Positions 24,701-34,755 of a stretch of DNA of 64,000 nt are shown in pieces. Every line of letters starts with the position of its first letter. Within the stretch, counting starts at the first letter, position 1. Below the pieces are notes generated by a model, which ran no database searches, was not told where the DNA came from, and was given only the letters and a program-made list of their open reading frames with translations. This DNA is from Rhizophagus clarus (Eukaryota > Glomeromycota > Glomeromycetes > Glomerales > Glomeraceae), in the NCBI GenBank assembly GCA_015698045.1, contig BLAL01000013.1, forward strand, positions 744,001 through 808,000, written 5' to 3'. A program made the translations under genes and the position numbers.

Positions 24701-25282
24701 ATTACCTATGAGAACATACAAGTAACTAAGAAGATCATTGATAAGAATGTAGTTTTGCAGATTTCAAAAAAGAAATCAGATCAAGAAACCAAAAGAGCAA
24801 TTATAGAGGATTATCAAAAAAGGGTAAATCAACTCCAAAAAGAACAACGTACAATAAATGAAATTAGCTTAAAGTTTGCACAATTTTTAAGACAAAATGC
24901 GATAGCTGCTTTTAATGATGCATATGCAGACTACTTGGATCATTTTATAAATGAAGAAAAGATTAAAAAGAGTGCTGATCCGAATCGTTATGATGATGAA
25001 ATTCTTAAAGGACTTGAAGCTACAAAGAGAAGTTATTTGGAACAAATTGAAGTTATTAAAAAAGCAATTGAAAATAATGATCCTTCCATGCCTACAATAT
25101 CTCCAAATGATGTAGCCAACCTTGAACAGCAATTGTACAATCTACCAATCAATGGTAATACTCTAAAGAAGATTAAAGATGAGGCAAAGCGTAGCCAGAC
25201 TAGTGTGTTCAGATATAAAGAGAGTTATTATTCAAGATCAATAAACTTAATATCAAATACACTCGCAAGAATTTTCAGGTAA
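21716..25282 (+). CDS. SNTX-family / AIG1-type GTPase fusion protein, copy 1
   Basis: Single open frame of 1188 aa, no intron needed. Residues ~1-265 match the N-terminal MACPF/CDC-related domain of the stonustoxin (SNTX) family (LGRxAxIGSLYN start, SGKYLND, ATHVVIGIKWG). A helical FAT-like region (~265-400) and a thioredoxin-like region (~405-505) follow in the SNTX order. Next come a Cys cluster from C520 and a GTPase domain: P-loop GETGVGKS at 599-606, DTPG at 689-692 and TNAR near 761, the AIG1/septin-like pattern. A second Cys/His cluster (927-~995) and a helical, probably coiled-coil C-terminus end the protein. No signal peptide is seen, so it is probably cytosolic. Function is unknown; membrane or defence roles are inference. 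An AATAAA lies at 25463-25468. Paralogues at 26295-29879 and 31174-34755. Confidence 0.88.
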   Translation: MTDTANKIIRRKSLGRVAFIGSLYNATRDTFCGTTIFKEKIPNDSINRVDIPNSELLFEYEDSYREKFNKLDVEAELKLSVLAGLFALEGSGKYLNDLKDSSRTVKGSLIYRMTLVEENLNICRDDVRSCISIDGFSNSDATHVVIGIKWGATLITSYERKNMKEADKHQVEATLKSYFENLSLSISGNGSVDVENNKPNLMNHFTIKLLGDAVPHNKTFLQSFDEAGKAMTDLPSYAKQSNDGKGFPIEYTLYPLSELAKKLSQNIKVNNLIMESSEETVLKIEQVFDDLFIPKQRLNDLFNDAKSISNIIPDNIFDDINNHVKDIKLEEAKFRKEFAESLVKMRTGINNIDELENIMTTFQRGVLSKSSIMTFVDQYRSISLKADLVLALREKKIEYLGKDSTIDHILRMNPKGHIYILVDEEIIRDNSSPVHNVFQDLYNSNEKSSKFFVVDPKICPEIKSPGYPVIHHYVNGRLESNDYYNANKTLFTSNLIKFDPQPHLKPKNDPVDKARLHVPCPQANCSTFCNWRCFKCQHEVEYGYNRHLYCGCGESSIDNCKFKCNNPLHTEGYISFDLNTLITLLPEEPPEEINILLLGETGVGKSTFINAFVNYLKFDTLNDAKEGNMEVLISSKFTLTDENYDTKTIKIGNNDDLNEKLENVGMSSTQECRTYVFPTVENKLIRLIDTPGIGDTRGLDQDKKNFENILKYISYHQYLNGICILLKPNNARLTIVFRFCIQELLSHLHRNAKDNIVFCFTNARGTFYRPGDTLPPLKEQLGDLKKRSNVEIKANKDTIYCFDNESFRFLAAIQKGINFEVTDKQNFAESWKKSVDESLRLIQYLVTRRPHVVKDTLSLNSSRNIVVLLSKPLAEIGQLIQTNIKLIKEQQNEIKNSDKTIEELKDQLYIPQVDLEPVSLGYPRTVCTSSGCVESLQIEQTNIKKINYIKHCHSHCYLNDVTCNEVNTAALRGCSAMNSDGTCNYCDCKWDKHMHITYENIQVTKKIIDKNVVLQISKKKSDQETKRAIIEDYQKRVNQLQKEQRTINEISLKFAQFLRQNAIAAFNDAYADYLDHFINEEKIKKSADPNRYDDEILKGLEATKRSYLEQIEVIKKAIENNDPSMPTISPNDVANLEQQLYNLPINGNTLKKIKDEAKRSQTSVFRYKESYYSRSINLISNTLARIFR

Positions 25283-26294
25283 TCCCATTTTCAAAAGTTG
25301 ATAAATAGTTACAATTTGTTTACTGTAAATCTATACTTTCTAAATACTATTATTAGTAGTGTTAATTCATATTTACATACTCTTCGTTCAAAATATCTTT
25401 TGTTGGGCATCAAGTTTAATATTTTACATTTATTTGATTGTATTATTTTTACTTTTAATATCAATAAAGTTTATTGGGTTTAAACATAAACATATTGAAT
25501 TATATTTAATTTCACATTAAAGATTTTGCCACCTCTAATTTATATATAAGAAACGTACTGAGGAGTTACGATGATTACATTATTGATAATTATTTATTTG
25601 TATTATAATTAGATTATAAATTTTTTAGATATGCCCTGGTCCCGAAACCAAATATTATTGATTTGAGCCGGTTGGTTTGAGACTCAGTTCTTAATGTGCA
25701 AAAAGTTTATTTTTTGTTGAATGTTAAATTTCTTTATAAAATTTTATTATAATTAAAAATTAATTAGGTATCGCGATTCAAAAAGATCGATTAATTATTT
25801 GATCACGAATAACCAGGATCAGAACAGGATCAGACCGATAATTGATCTCATATTCGTTTGAATATAACTCGAATTGGTGCTACTACAGAATAAAAAACTG
25901 TAAAATAGACGTCATCCGTATGTTTGAAATATTTTAAATCACTTAATATGGCAAGTTTGATCTATCAAGTTATCATTTGATTATAATAAGTCGTTGTAAT
26001 CAATGCTTGATAATGAATTGATGATACATTCCGCGTTAGTTTTTATACTTTTTATATTAGTCAAGGAATCGAAAAAACAGAATTTACAATATGTTAAACC
26101 ATAACTACAAATAGGTAGAATGCAAAAAGTTTATTAATAACAAATTTAAAATTTCTATATGAACTAACTTAATAAATATAGGAGACATAAGATCCGAAAA
26201 CAAGCTAATTCGTTAATTTATTATAAAAGTTTTGCGCCATAACTTTCAGTTAATTTCTTAATCTATATAGCATAACAAAATAAAGTAATTGTGA
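25283..26294. other. Intergenic between convergent SNTX-GTPase copies 1 and 2
   Basis: 3' flanks of two convergent genes. An AATAAA at 25463-25468 is a likely poly(A) signal for the upstream gene. From 25625 to 25880 there are GC-richer words (ccctggtcccg, ggatcagaacaggatcag) that may be a degraded element; no ends were resolved. Confidence 0.5.
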
Positions 26295-29200
26295 TTAAAA
26301 ATGTAATTTACTAGTTAACTTAGTTAACGCGTTGGACTTTGAAAGTATTTTTTGATACAAATCATTTCCCAAAAGCATACAATGATTTTCTTTATATTTG
26401 AATGCACTAAATTGACTATTCTCCGCTTCTTCTTTTATTTTTTTTAGAGTTGAACCGTTGATCGGTAGATTATACAATTGTTGCTCGAGCTCAACTATCT
26501 CTTCTGGTGAAATTGGAGATATGGAAGAATTATTATCATTAATTGCTTGTTTTATAAACGTTATTTGTTCCAAGTAATTCATTTTAGTCTCCTCAAGTCC
26601 TTTGAGGATTTTATCATCATAAAGCTCCGGGTCACTGCCTTTCTTAATCTTCTCTTCATTTATAAATAGATCTAGGTAATCTACAAATGTATCGTTAAAA
26701 GTAGCTATCGCATTTTGTCTTAAAAATTGTGCAAATTTAACGCAAATTTTATTCATGATCTCTTTCTCTTTTCTCAGTTCATTAACTCTTGTTTGATATT
26801 GTTCTATAATTTCTTCTTTTATTTCTTGATATGATTTTTCTTCAAAGATTCGCCATTCTACATTAATGTCAATAAATATTTTTGCTACCGGTTTGTTTTC
26901 GTAAGTGATGTGCTTATGTTTATTCCATTCGCAATCACAAACTTGACATATTCCATTTTTCATAGCCCCACACAACCATAAGAATTGATTCATCACGTTA
27001 AACTTAGCAAATGGTATATAACAACGTGGATCGCAGTGGCTTTTGTAATTTATATATTGAAGATTTGTTTTTTCAACTCTATGTAACTCTATACAACTGT
27101 CGCTGGTACAAACAGTTCTAGGATATTCTAACGCTACTGGTTCAAGGTCCAACTGTTTAATATACATTCTTTCCTTGAGCTCTTCTATTGTTTGATTGGA
27201 ATCTGCTAATTCCTTTTGTTGTTCTTCAATTTGATTAATATTTGTTTGTATAAGTTGTTCCATTTTTGCAAGAGGTCTAGAAAGAAGCATTACTAAATTT
27301 CTAGAATTGTTAAGTGATAGAGTATCTTTCACCTTATGAGGAGGTCGTATCACGATATACTTAATAAGTCTAAATAACTCATCCGTCGACTTTTTCCAAC
27401 TTTCCGCAAAACTTTCTTCATCTGCATCCGTGAATGATATACCTTTCTTTATTGCCGCTAGAAATCTAAATGATTCATTATCAAAACAGTATAGTGTATC
27501 TTGATTAATTTTGATTTCAACATTAGAATGTTTCTCAAGTTCCTTAAGTTGTTTTTTAAGTGGTGATAATGTATCTCCTGGACGATAAAATGTTCCTCTA
27601 GCATTTGTAAAGCAAAATACGATGTTTTCCTTTGCATTCTTATGAAGATGTAGTAATAATTCTTGTATACAAAACTTAAATACTACGTTTAATCGCGAAT
27701 TGTTTGGTTTGAGAAGGATACATATCCCATTCAAATATTGATAATGACTAATATAACTTAAAATATTTTCAAAATTTTTCTTATCTTGATCTAATCCTCT
27801 AGTATCTCCTACTCCAGGAGTGTCAATCAATCTTATAAGTTTGTTTTCAGGTGCATGGAATACATAACTTTTACATCCTAAAGTACATGACATACCTATA
27901 TTTCCCAATTGTTCGTTTGAATCATTATTGCCAATTTTTATCGTTTGCGTATCATAATTTTCATCCGTTATTGTAAAAATGGATGAAATAAGTTCCTCCA
28001 TATCACCAGATTTTGCGCTAATTAATTTATCAAATTTAAGGTAATTCGCAAAGGCATTTATAAATGTAGATTTTCCTACACCTGTTTCACCAAGCAATAG
28101 TATATTTACTTCTTCGGGAGTTTCTGATGGTAATAAATCAATAAGTGTATTCAATTTGAAAGGTATATATCCTTCAATATGATAGGAACTGTTGCACTTG
28201 AACTTACAATTGGCGATTTCACTTTCACCACATCCACAATAAAAATGTTTATTATAACCATATTCAATGTCCTGTTGACATCTGTAACATCTCCAATCAC
28301 AACCAACGGATTGACAATCAACTCGAGGACAAGGTATTAATAGCTTTATCTTTTCATTGGGAATAAATTTTGGATTTATTCGTGGTAAGGGATCAAACCT
28401 AACCAGGTTTGATGTGAATAATATTTTGTTATCGTTATAATAGTCATTACTAGATAATTTTCCATTGACATAATGTTGAATTATTGGACGACTTGGACTT
28501 TTTATCTCATCGCATAATATAGTATCAGCCATGAAGTACTTATTCAATCCCTCATTTGTATCACATAGGTCTCGAAATACATAATATACTGATAGTGAAT
28601 TATCATTAATGACACAATCTTTGTTATCAACGAGTATAAATACACGTTTGTTTGGATGTTGGTGCAGAATATGCTCAATATCTGAATTTTCATCAAGATA
28701 TTCAACTTTATTGGACTTTAGCAGGCCAGCCTTCAAAGATATCAATTGATGCTTATCAATAAATTTCATGAGGGATTTCCCGGACAATTTACTCTTTTGA
28801 AATATCTCCATTTTACGTTCAATTTCGTTGATGTTATCGTTTCCAGAGCGTACTCCAAAAAGACATTCTGCAAATTCGTGTTTAAACTTCGTTTCTTCCA
28901 ACGTAATTTCTTGTACATGATTTTCGATCTCTTTAAAAATTTTATCGGGTATGAGGTTTAAGATAGATCGTGCATCATTATGTAAGTCATTAAGCCTTTG
29001 TTTTGATTCAGACAAACTATCGAAAAATTTTTCTAAATTTAAAATAGTCTCCTTGCTCAGCTCAATTTTCATATTGTTGAAAGTGAAATTTTGAGTAATT
29101 AATTTCGCAAGTTCTGTTAGTGGATATAGTGTATATTCAATCGGAACTCCTTTCCCGCCATCATATTTTTTAATATACGAAGGAAGCTCATATATAACTT

Positions 29201-29879
29201 TTCCAGCTTCATCAAATGATTTAGGGAGTTCTTTGTCATCAGGAACAATGTCTCCGAATAGCTTTATAGAGAAATTACTCGTAATATCTGACTGTTTTTC
29301 TTTAACATCCATGTGACCTTCATTAGAGAAAATTATTCTTTCCATTTGTGACCTTAGCGTCTCTTCAACTTGTGTCCTATTTTCTTCATCAGTATCGTTA
29401 TATTCAAATGACGTTATAATAGTGCCACCCCATTTTATTCCTATCACGATATGAGTGGCGTCTTGGTTATCATTAAAACCGTCTGTAGAAATGCAAGCTT
29501 TAACATCATCACGATGAATATCCAACTTTTCCTCGATAGAAATCATTTTGTATATTAGAGCGCCCTTCACAGATTTAAAACCTTCTTTCATATCCGCAAG
29601 ATATTTCCCTGAGCCTTCTAAAGTGAAAAATCCTGCAAGAACACTTAATCTCAGCTCGTCTTCAACGTTCAACTTATTAAATTTTTCCACGTATGAATCA
29701 TTATATTCACTTAATAATTCATTATTTGAAACGTCAGCCCTGATTATGGAGTCATTTGGAAATTCGGATTTCAATATTGTATCCCCACAGAAAGTATCCT
29801 TTGATACATTGTATAGAGAACCAATAGGTGCGATTCTCCCAAGAGACTTTCGTCGTATAATTCCCTGAGTATCTGCCAT
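26295..29879 (-). CDS. SNTX-family / AIG1-type GTPase fusion protein, copy 2
   Basis: Uninterrupted 1194-aa frame on the minus strand with the same architecture as the copies on either side: SNTX-type N-terminal domain (LGRIAPIGSLYN, SGKYLAD, ATHIVIGIKWG), FAT-like helices, thioredoxin-like region (FILVDN then IQHYVNG), Cys cluster (CPRVDC...CYRC...CGCGE), AIG1-type GTPase (P-loop GETGVGKS from residue 597, DTPGVGDTRG), second Cys/His cluster (CTSDSC...CDCEWNKHKH) and helical tail. It is convergent to copy 1 and divergent from copy 3. It appears the most divergent of the three, notably in the C-terminal Cys cluster and extreme C-terminus. All GTPase motifs are intact, implying selection for function. 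Role unknown. Confidence 0.88.
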   Translation of the reverse strand: MADTQGIIRRKSLGRIAPIGSLYNVSKDTFCGDTILKSEFPNDSIIRADVSNNELLSEYNDSYVEKFNKLNVEDELRLSVLAGFFTLEGSGKYLADMKEGFKSVKGALIYKMISIEEKLDIHRDDVKACISTDGFNDNQDATHIVIGIKWGGTIITSFEYNDTDEENRTQVEETLRSQMERIIFSNEGHMDVKEKQSDITSNFSIKLFGDIVPDDKELPKSFDEAGKVIYELPSYIKKYDGGKGVPIEYTLYPLTELAKLITQNFTFNNMKIELSKETILNLEKFFDSLSESKQRLNDLHNDARSILNLIPDKIFKEIENHVQEITLEETKFKHEFAECLFGVRSGNDNINEIERKMEIFQKSKLSGKSLMKFIDKHQLISLKAGLLKSNKVEYLDENSDIEHILHQHPNKRVFILVDNKDCVINDNSLSVYYVFRDLCDTNEGLNKYFMADTILCDEIKSPSRPIIQHYVNGKLSSNDYYNDNKILFTSNLVRFDPLPRINPKFIPNEKIKLLIPCPRVDCQSVGCDWRCYRCQQDIEYGYNKHFYCGCGESEIANCKFKCNSSYHIEGYIPFKLNTLIDLLPSETPEEVNILLLGETGVGKSTFINAFANYLKFDKLISAKSGDMEELISSIFTITDENYDTQTIKIGNNDSNEQLGNIGMSCTLGCKSYVFHAPENKLIRLIDTPGVGDTRGLDQDKKNFENILSYISHYQYLNGICILLKPNNSRLNVVFKFCIQELLLHLHKNAKENIVFCFTNARGTFYRPGDTLSPLKKQLKELEKHSNVEIKINQDTLYCFDNESFRFLAAIKKGISFTDADEESFAESWKKSTDELFRLIKYIVIRPPHKVKDTLSLNNSRNLVMLLSRPLAKMEQLIQTNINQIEEQQKELADSNQTIEELKERMYIKQLDLEPVALEYPRTVCTSDSCIELHRVEKTNLQYINYKSHCDPRCYIPFAKFNVMNQFLWLCGAMKNGICQVCDCEWNKHKHITYENKPVAKIFIDINVEWRIFEEKSYQEIKEEIIEQYQTRVNELRKEKEIMNKICVKFAQFLRQNAIATFNDTFVDYLDLFINEEKIKKGSDPELYDDKILKGLEETKMNYLEQITFIKQAINDNNSSISPISPEEIVELEQQLYNLPINGSTLKKIKEEAENSQFSAFKYKENHCMLLGNDLYQKILSKSNALTKLTSKLHF

Positions 29880-30760
29880 GAATGAAATTCAATTTTGTTG
29901 ACGTAACACTGGCGTGATCGACAGCTTAAATAAAAAAATTTTGATTTATGAAAAGTTTTAATAAATAAAAAAATGCAAGATTAATAAAAGAAGGAAATTA
30001 TTTGAAAGTTGTGGTTAAAGAAAGAAAAAAAAAAATAGTTACCTATTTATATAGATAAAATTTTTGATAACCAAGTTTCATGTTTCTTTATTCCGTAAGT
30101 TAATTGAACAAGATACGAAGTCATCATAGAATTTAAAATTTATGTGTTACAAATTAAATCTTTTCGGCTAAATTTAGCTCGTTATGATTTGCTAGTTGCG
30201 GTTCGGTTAAAAACTTTTTAGATTGTTATTATCTTATATAAAAAAACCAGATAAACAGCTAACATCAAAAAAAAAAAAAAAAAAAAAAAACACGAAAAGA
30301 AGGGACAAAAGCAGAAAGGGCTAAATCATGAGTATAAACCTGGAAATAAATTTGCTTTTGTGTAGATCATTCTAACTCTTTAAAGTTAACACAGTATGTT
30401 GATTAATTCATTGATCATGCATTTTTTTTGTCATTTGAACTACGGGCGTTAATTTATTTTATAATTAATACTGAACGTACTGTACAACTAAAAATTCCAA
30501 CGATTAAATAAAAATGAAACAATAACAATGCAATTAGTACATTTACTATATATTAATATATTTATAAGCATATTCTTTGTTATTTTTACTTTTATTAACA
30601 TGTGTTTGTTCATTAAAAAAAAGAAAAAATCACTTCTATGACAAAAAAACTTTTATTAATATTTGAATTGAAGGAACACACTAGAAAAAAATTTCCATAT
30701 TACTTTATCTGTTATCAATTTTTTTTTTTTATTATTACTTCATCGATAATTTTTCAGCGT

Positions 30761-30795
<35 letters not shown>

Positions 30796-31173
30796 TTCTT
30801 TCTTTTTTTTTGCCTTAACTTTTTTTTAATGTAATTTTTTTTTCTCCACCTCTAAGTAACACAACGCAGCAATATTAAGTCCACATGTTATTACTCAAAT
30901 AGGTCATATTAAAATTGGTGAAACTCAAAACAATGATGAAGATTTTTTCACCTCAATGAACATTAAAAAGAAATTAATAAAACGTATTACAAAGAAAAAA
31001 ATTAATATTGTTTACTTAACGTGTTACAAGACTGCTATTGTGTCTCAAAAAAGGTAATAAACTTTGGTTTAAATGCAATGTGACTTGGTGCAAGGTTGCA
31101 TGACACATAATATTATGTTTTTAAAAGTTGATTTAATAACTCCGATACTCAATGTAATATTTTTTATTCTTTA
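29880..31173. other. Divergent intergenic region between SNTX-GTPase copies 2 and 3
   Basis: A 1.3-kb spacer separating two divergently transcribed paralogues, so it should contain both promoters. It holds two long A runs on the plus strand: 24 A at 30267-30290 and 31 A at 30762-30792. Otherwise AT-rich, with no coding sequence supported. Long dA:dT tracts commonly disfavour nucleosomes, so they could shape a shared promoter region, but this is inference. Confidence 0.55.
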
Positions 31174-34100
31174 ATGGCAGACTCTAAAAGAATTATACGA
31201 CGAAAGTCTCTTGGGAGAACCGCATTCATTGGGTCTCTATATAATGCCACAAGAGATACTTTCTGTGGTACTACTATATTGAAAACGGAATTTCCAATTG
31301 ATTCCATAAGTAGAGCTGATGTTCCGAATAGCGAATTATCATACGAATATGAAGATTCATATATGGAAAAGTTCAACGAGTTGAACGTTGAAGCCGAGCT
31401 AAAATTAAGTGTTCTCGCTGGATTAATTTCTCCAGAAGGTTCGGGAAAGTATCTAAACGATGTAAAGGAAAATTTCAAGTCTGTAAAAGGCACTCTAATA
31501 TACAAAATGACTTCGGTTGAAGAAAATTTGAATATTTATCGTGATGATGTCAAAGCGTGCATTTCTACTGACGGGCTTAGTAATACAGATGCCACCCACA
31601 TCGTAATAGGAATTAAATGGGGAGCTATTATGATAGCATCATTTGAATGTAAAGACACAAAGGAAGAGGACAAGTCTCAAGTAGAAGCCGCTCTGAGGTC
31701 TCATTTTGAAAAATTATCATTTTCTATTTCCGAAAATGACAATGCAAATATCGGAAAAGATCAATCTGACCTTATGAAATTATTCTTTATAAAGCTCCTT
31801 GGAGATGTTCCACATGATAAGAGATTTCCTCAATCAATTGATAACGTGAGAAAAGTTATAACAGAGCTTCCTTCATACGCTAAACAATCTAATAATGGAA
31901 ATGGATTTCCAATTGAATACGTTCTCTATCCATTATCAGAACTTGCGAAATTACTCGCTCAGAATATTACAACTGACAGTGTGTTAACGGAGTTGAGCGA
32001 AGAAACCGTTTTAAAAATAGACCACATTTTCGATGATTTATTCAAACCTAAACAAAGGCTCAATGATTTATTTAATGATGCAAAATCTATCTCCAATCTT
32101 ATATCTGTTAATATTCTCGATGAGATCAAAAATAATGTACAAAAAATTAAATTGGAGGAGGCAAAATTTAGAAAAGATCTTGCAGAAAGTCTTGTTAAAA
32201 TGCGTTCCGGAAAAGGCAATATTAATGAACTTGAGGACATAATAAAGACATTTCAAAAAAGCGTATCTAAGAGTTCAATTACAGCGTTCATTGATCAATA
32301 CCGATCAGTTTCCCTAAAGGCCGATTTAGTACTTACTCTTAAAACAAAAAAAGTGGAGTTCCTCGACAACAATGTAACTATTAATCATATTTTGCATAGA
32401 TATTCATCCGGTCATATCTATATACTCATTGATGATGATATAATTGACGGTAATAAGTCGCCAGTACATATGGTATTTCGGGATTTGTATAGTTTAAATG
32501 AGAAGTTGTGCAAGTTCTTTATAGCTGACACTCAGATTTGTACTTGGATAAAAAGCCCTGGTTTTCCGGTAATTCACCACTACGTTAACGGAAAACTAAA
32601 GAGTGATGACTATTATAACAACAACAAAATATTATTTACATCAAATCTTGTTAAGTTTGATGTATCTAATTCAAGACCAAAAGATGATCCGATTGATAAG
32701 ATGAGATTAGCGATACCTTGTCCACATGTCGATTGTCCATCTACTATTTGCAATTGGAGATGCTTCAAATGTGAACAGGATATAGAATATGGATATAATT
32801 GGTACTTTTACTGTGGATGTGGCGAAAGTGAAATAACTAGTTGTAAATTCAGGTGCAATAGTCCTTATCATAATGTAGGATATGTATCTTTTGAATCAAA
32901 CGCACTTACTGATCTATTACCATCAGCGCCTCCAGAAGAAATAAATATATTATTACTTGGTGAAACTGGTGTAGGGAAGTCAACATTTATAAATGCTTTC
33001 GTTAATTATCTTAAATTTGATACTTTAAATGAAGCAAAATCTGGGAATATGGAAGTATTAATCTCATCAAAATTCACAATCACAGATGATAACTATGAAA
33101 CGAAAACGATTAAGATAGGCAATGATGATTCAAATGAGCGATTAGAAAATATTGGGATGTCATCCACTCAAGAATGTAAAAGTTATGTTTTCCAAGCAGC
33201 TGAAAATAAAATCGTAAGGTTGATTGATACTCCTGGTATAGGGGATACTAGAGGGTTAGACCAAGATAAGAAAAATTTTGAAAATATACTCAAGTATATT
33301 AGTCATCACCGATACTTAAATGGGATTTGCATACTTCTTAAGCCCAATAATTCTCGGTTAACCATAATATTTAGATTCTGTATACAAGAATTGTTATCAC
33401 ATCTTCATAGAAACGCAAAGGATAATATTGTCTTCTGCTTTACCAATGCTAGAGGAACATTCTATCGCCCAGGAGATACATTACCACCGCTTAAAAAACA
33501 ACTTGAGGAGCTCAAAACACGATCCGGTGTTGAAATAAAAGTAAGCCAAGAAACAATATATTGTTTTGACAATGAATCGTTTCGATTTCTAGCGGCGATC
33601 AAAGAACCGGGTATATTATTTACGGATGCAGATGAAAAAAATTTTTCAGAAAGTTGGAAAAAGTCTGTGGATGAATCATTGAGACTTATCCTATATCTTG
33701 TAGGACGTCCGCCTCATATAGTTAAAGATACCTTATCACTCAATAATTCTAGAAATATAGTGATACTTCTTTCTAAGCCACTTGCAGAGATAGGACAACT
33801 TATCCAAACAAATATTAAGCTAATTAAAGAACAACAAAATGAAATAGCAAATTCCAATCAAACCATAGAAGAGCTTAAAGATCGATTATATATTCCACAA
33901 ATAGACCTTGAACCAGTAACATTGGGATATCCAAGAACTGTATGTACCAGCATTAGTTGTGTCAGGTCGGTGCAAATTGATCAAACTAACATTACTAAAA
34001 TCGACTACATAACACATTGCCATCGACATTGTTATTTGAAAAATGTCAAAAGTGATGAAATAAATAATGCAGCATTGAAAGATTGTAAAGCAATGGACTC

Positions 34101-34755
34101 AAGTGGAAAATGTAACAAATGTGGCTGCCAATGGGATAAGCATATGCATATCACTTACGAGAACAAACAAATAACTACAAAAATCATTGACCAAAATGTA
34201 GTTAAGCAGATTTCGAAAAAGAAATCAGATCAGGAAACAAAAAGAGCAATTATAGAGGATTATCAAGCAAGGGTTAATCAATTACAAAAAGAACAACATA
34301 TAATAAATGAAATTAGTCTAAAGTTTGCACAATTTTTAAGACAAAATGCGATAGCTGCTTTCAATGATGCGTATGCAGATTATTTGGATCATTTCATAAA
34401 TGAAGAAAAAATTAAGAAAAGCGCTGATCCTAATAATTATGACGAAGAAATTCTTAAAGGGCTTGAAGCCACAAAAAGAAATTATTTAGCACAAATAGAA
34501 GTTATAAAAAAAGCGATTGACAGCAATGACCCTACCATGCCTCCGGTTTTACCAGATGATATAGCAGAACTTGAACAGAAATTATATGATTTACCAATTA
34601 ATGGTCAAACTTTGAGAAAAATTAAAGAGGAAGCAAAGCGTGGTCAGGCCAAGGCATTTAGGTATAAAGAAAATTATTATATGCCTTCTTGGAAGTCAAT
34701 AACAAGTAAAAGAAAATTTATATCAAATAAATTTGTAGAATTTTTCAGATGGTAA
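31174..34755 (+). CDS. SNTX-family / AIG1-type GTPase fusion protein, copy 3
   Basis: Uninterrupted 1193-aa frame, clearly the closer relative of copy 1 (same LYNATRDTFCGTT start and nearly identical GTPase and tail segments). Domain order: SNTX-type N-terminal domain, FAT-like helices, thioredoxin-like region, Cys cluster (CPHVDC...CFKC...CGCGE), GTPase with P-loop GETGVGKS from residue 596 and DTPGIGDTRG, second cluster (CTSISC...CGCQWDKHMH) and helical tail. Differences concentrate in the N-terminal SNTX half and the last 30 residues; the GTPase is conserved. The start matches the ATG position of the paralogues. Probably cytosolic; function unknown. Confidence 0.88.
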   Translation: MADSKRIIRRKSLGRTAFIGSLYNATRDTFCGTTILKTEFPIDSISRADVPNSELSYEYEDSYMEKFNELNVEAELKLSVLAGLISPEGSGKYLNDVKENFKSVKGTLIYKMTSVEENLNIYRDDVKACISTDGLSNTDATHIVIGIKWGAIMIASFECKDTKEEDKSQVEAALRSHFEKLSFSISENDNANIGKDQSDLMKLFFIKLLGDVPHDKRFPQSIDNVRKVITELPSYAKQSNNGNGFPIEYVLYPLSELAKLLAQNITTDSVLTELSEETVLKIDHIFDDLFKPKQRLNDLFNDAKSISNLISVNILDEIKNNVQKIKLEEAKFRKDLAESLVKMRSGKGNINELEDIIKTFQKSVSKSSITAFIDQYRSVSLKADLVLTLKTKKVEFLDNNVTINHILHRYSSGHIYILIDDDIIDGNKSPVHMVFRDLYSLNEKLCKFFIADTQICTWIKSPGFPVIHHYVNGKLKSDDYYNNNKILFTSNLVKFDVSNSRPKDDPIDKMRLAIPCPHVDCPSTICNWRCFKCEQDIEYGYNWYFYCGCGESEITSCKFRCNSPYHNVGYVSFESNALTDLLPSAPPEEINILLLGETGVGKSTFINAFVNYLKFDTLNEAKSGNMEVLISSKFTITDDNYETKTIKIGNDDSNERLENIGMSSTQECKSYVFQAAENKIVRLIDTPGIGDTRGLDQDKKNFENILKYISHHRYLNGICILLKPNNSRLTIIFRFCIQELLSHLHRNAKDNIVFCFTNARGTFYRPGDTLPPLKKQLEELKTRSGVEIKVSQETIYCFDNESFRFLAAIKEPGILFTDADEKNFSESWKKSVDESLRLILYLVGRPPHIVKDTLSLNNSRNIVILLSKPLAEIGQLIQTNIKLIKEQQNEIANSNQTIEELKDRLYIPQIDLEPVTLGYPRTVCTSISCVRSVQIDQTNITKIDYITHCHRHCYLKNVKSDEINNAALKDCKAMDSSGKCNKCGCQWDKHMHITYENKQITTKIIDQNVVKQISKKKSDQETKRAIIEDYQARVNQLQKEQHIINEISLKFAQFLRQNAIAAFNDAYADYLDHFINEEKIKKSADPNNYDEEILKGLEATKRNYLAQIEVIKKAIDSNDPTMPPVLPDDIAELEQKLYDLPINGQTLRKIKEEAKRGQAKAFRYKENYYMPSWKSITSKRKFISNKFVEFFRW

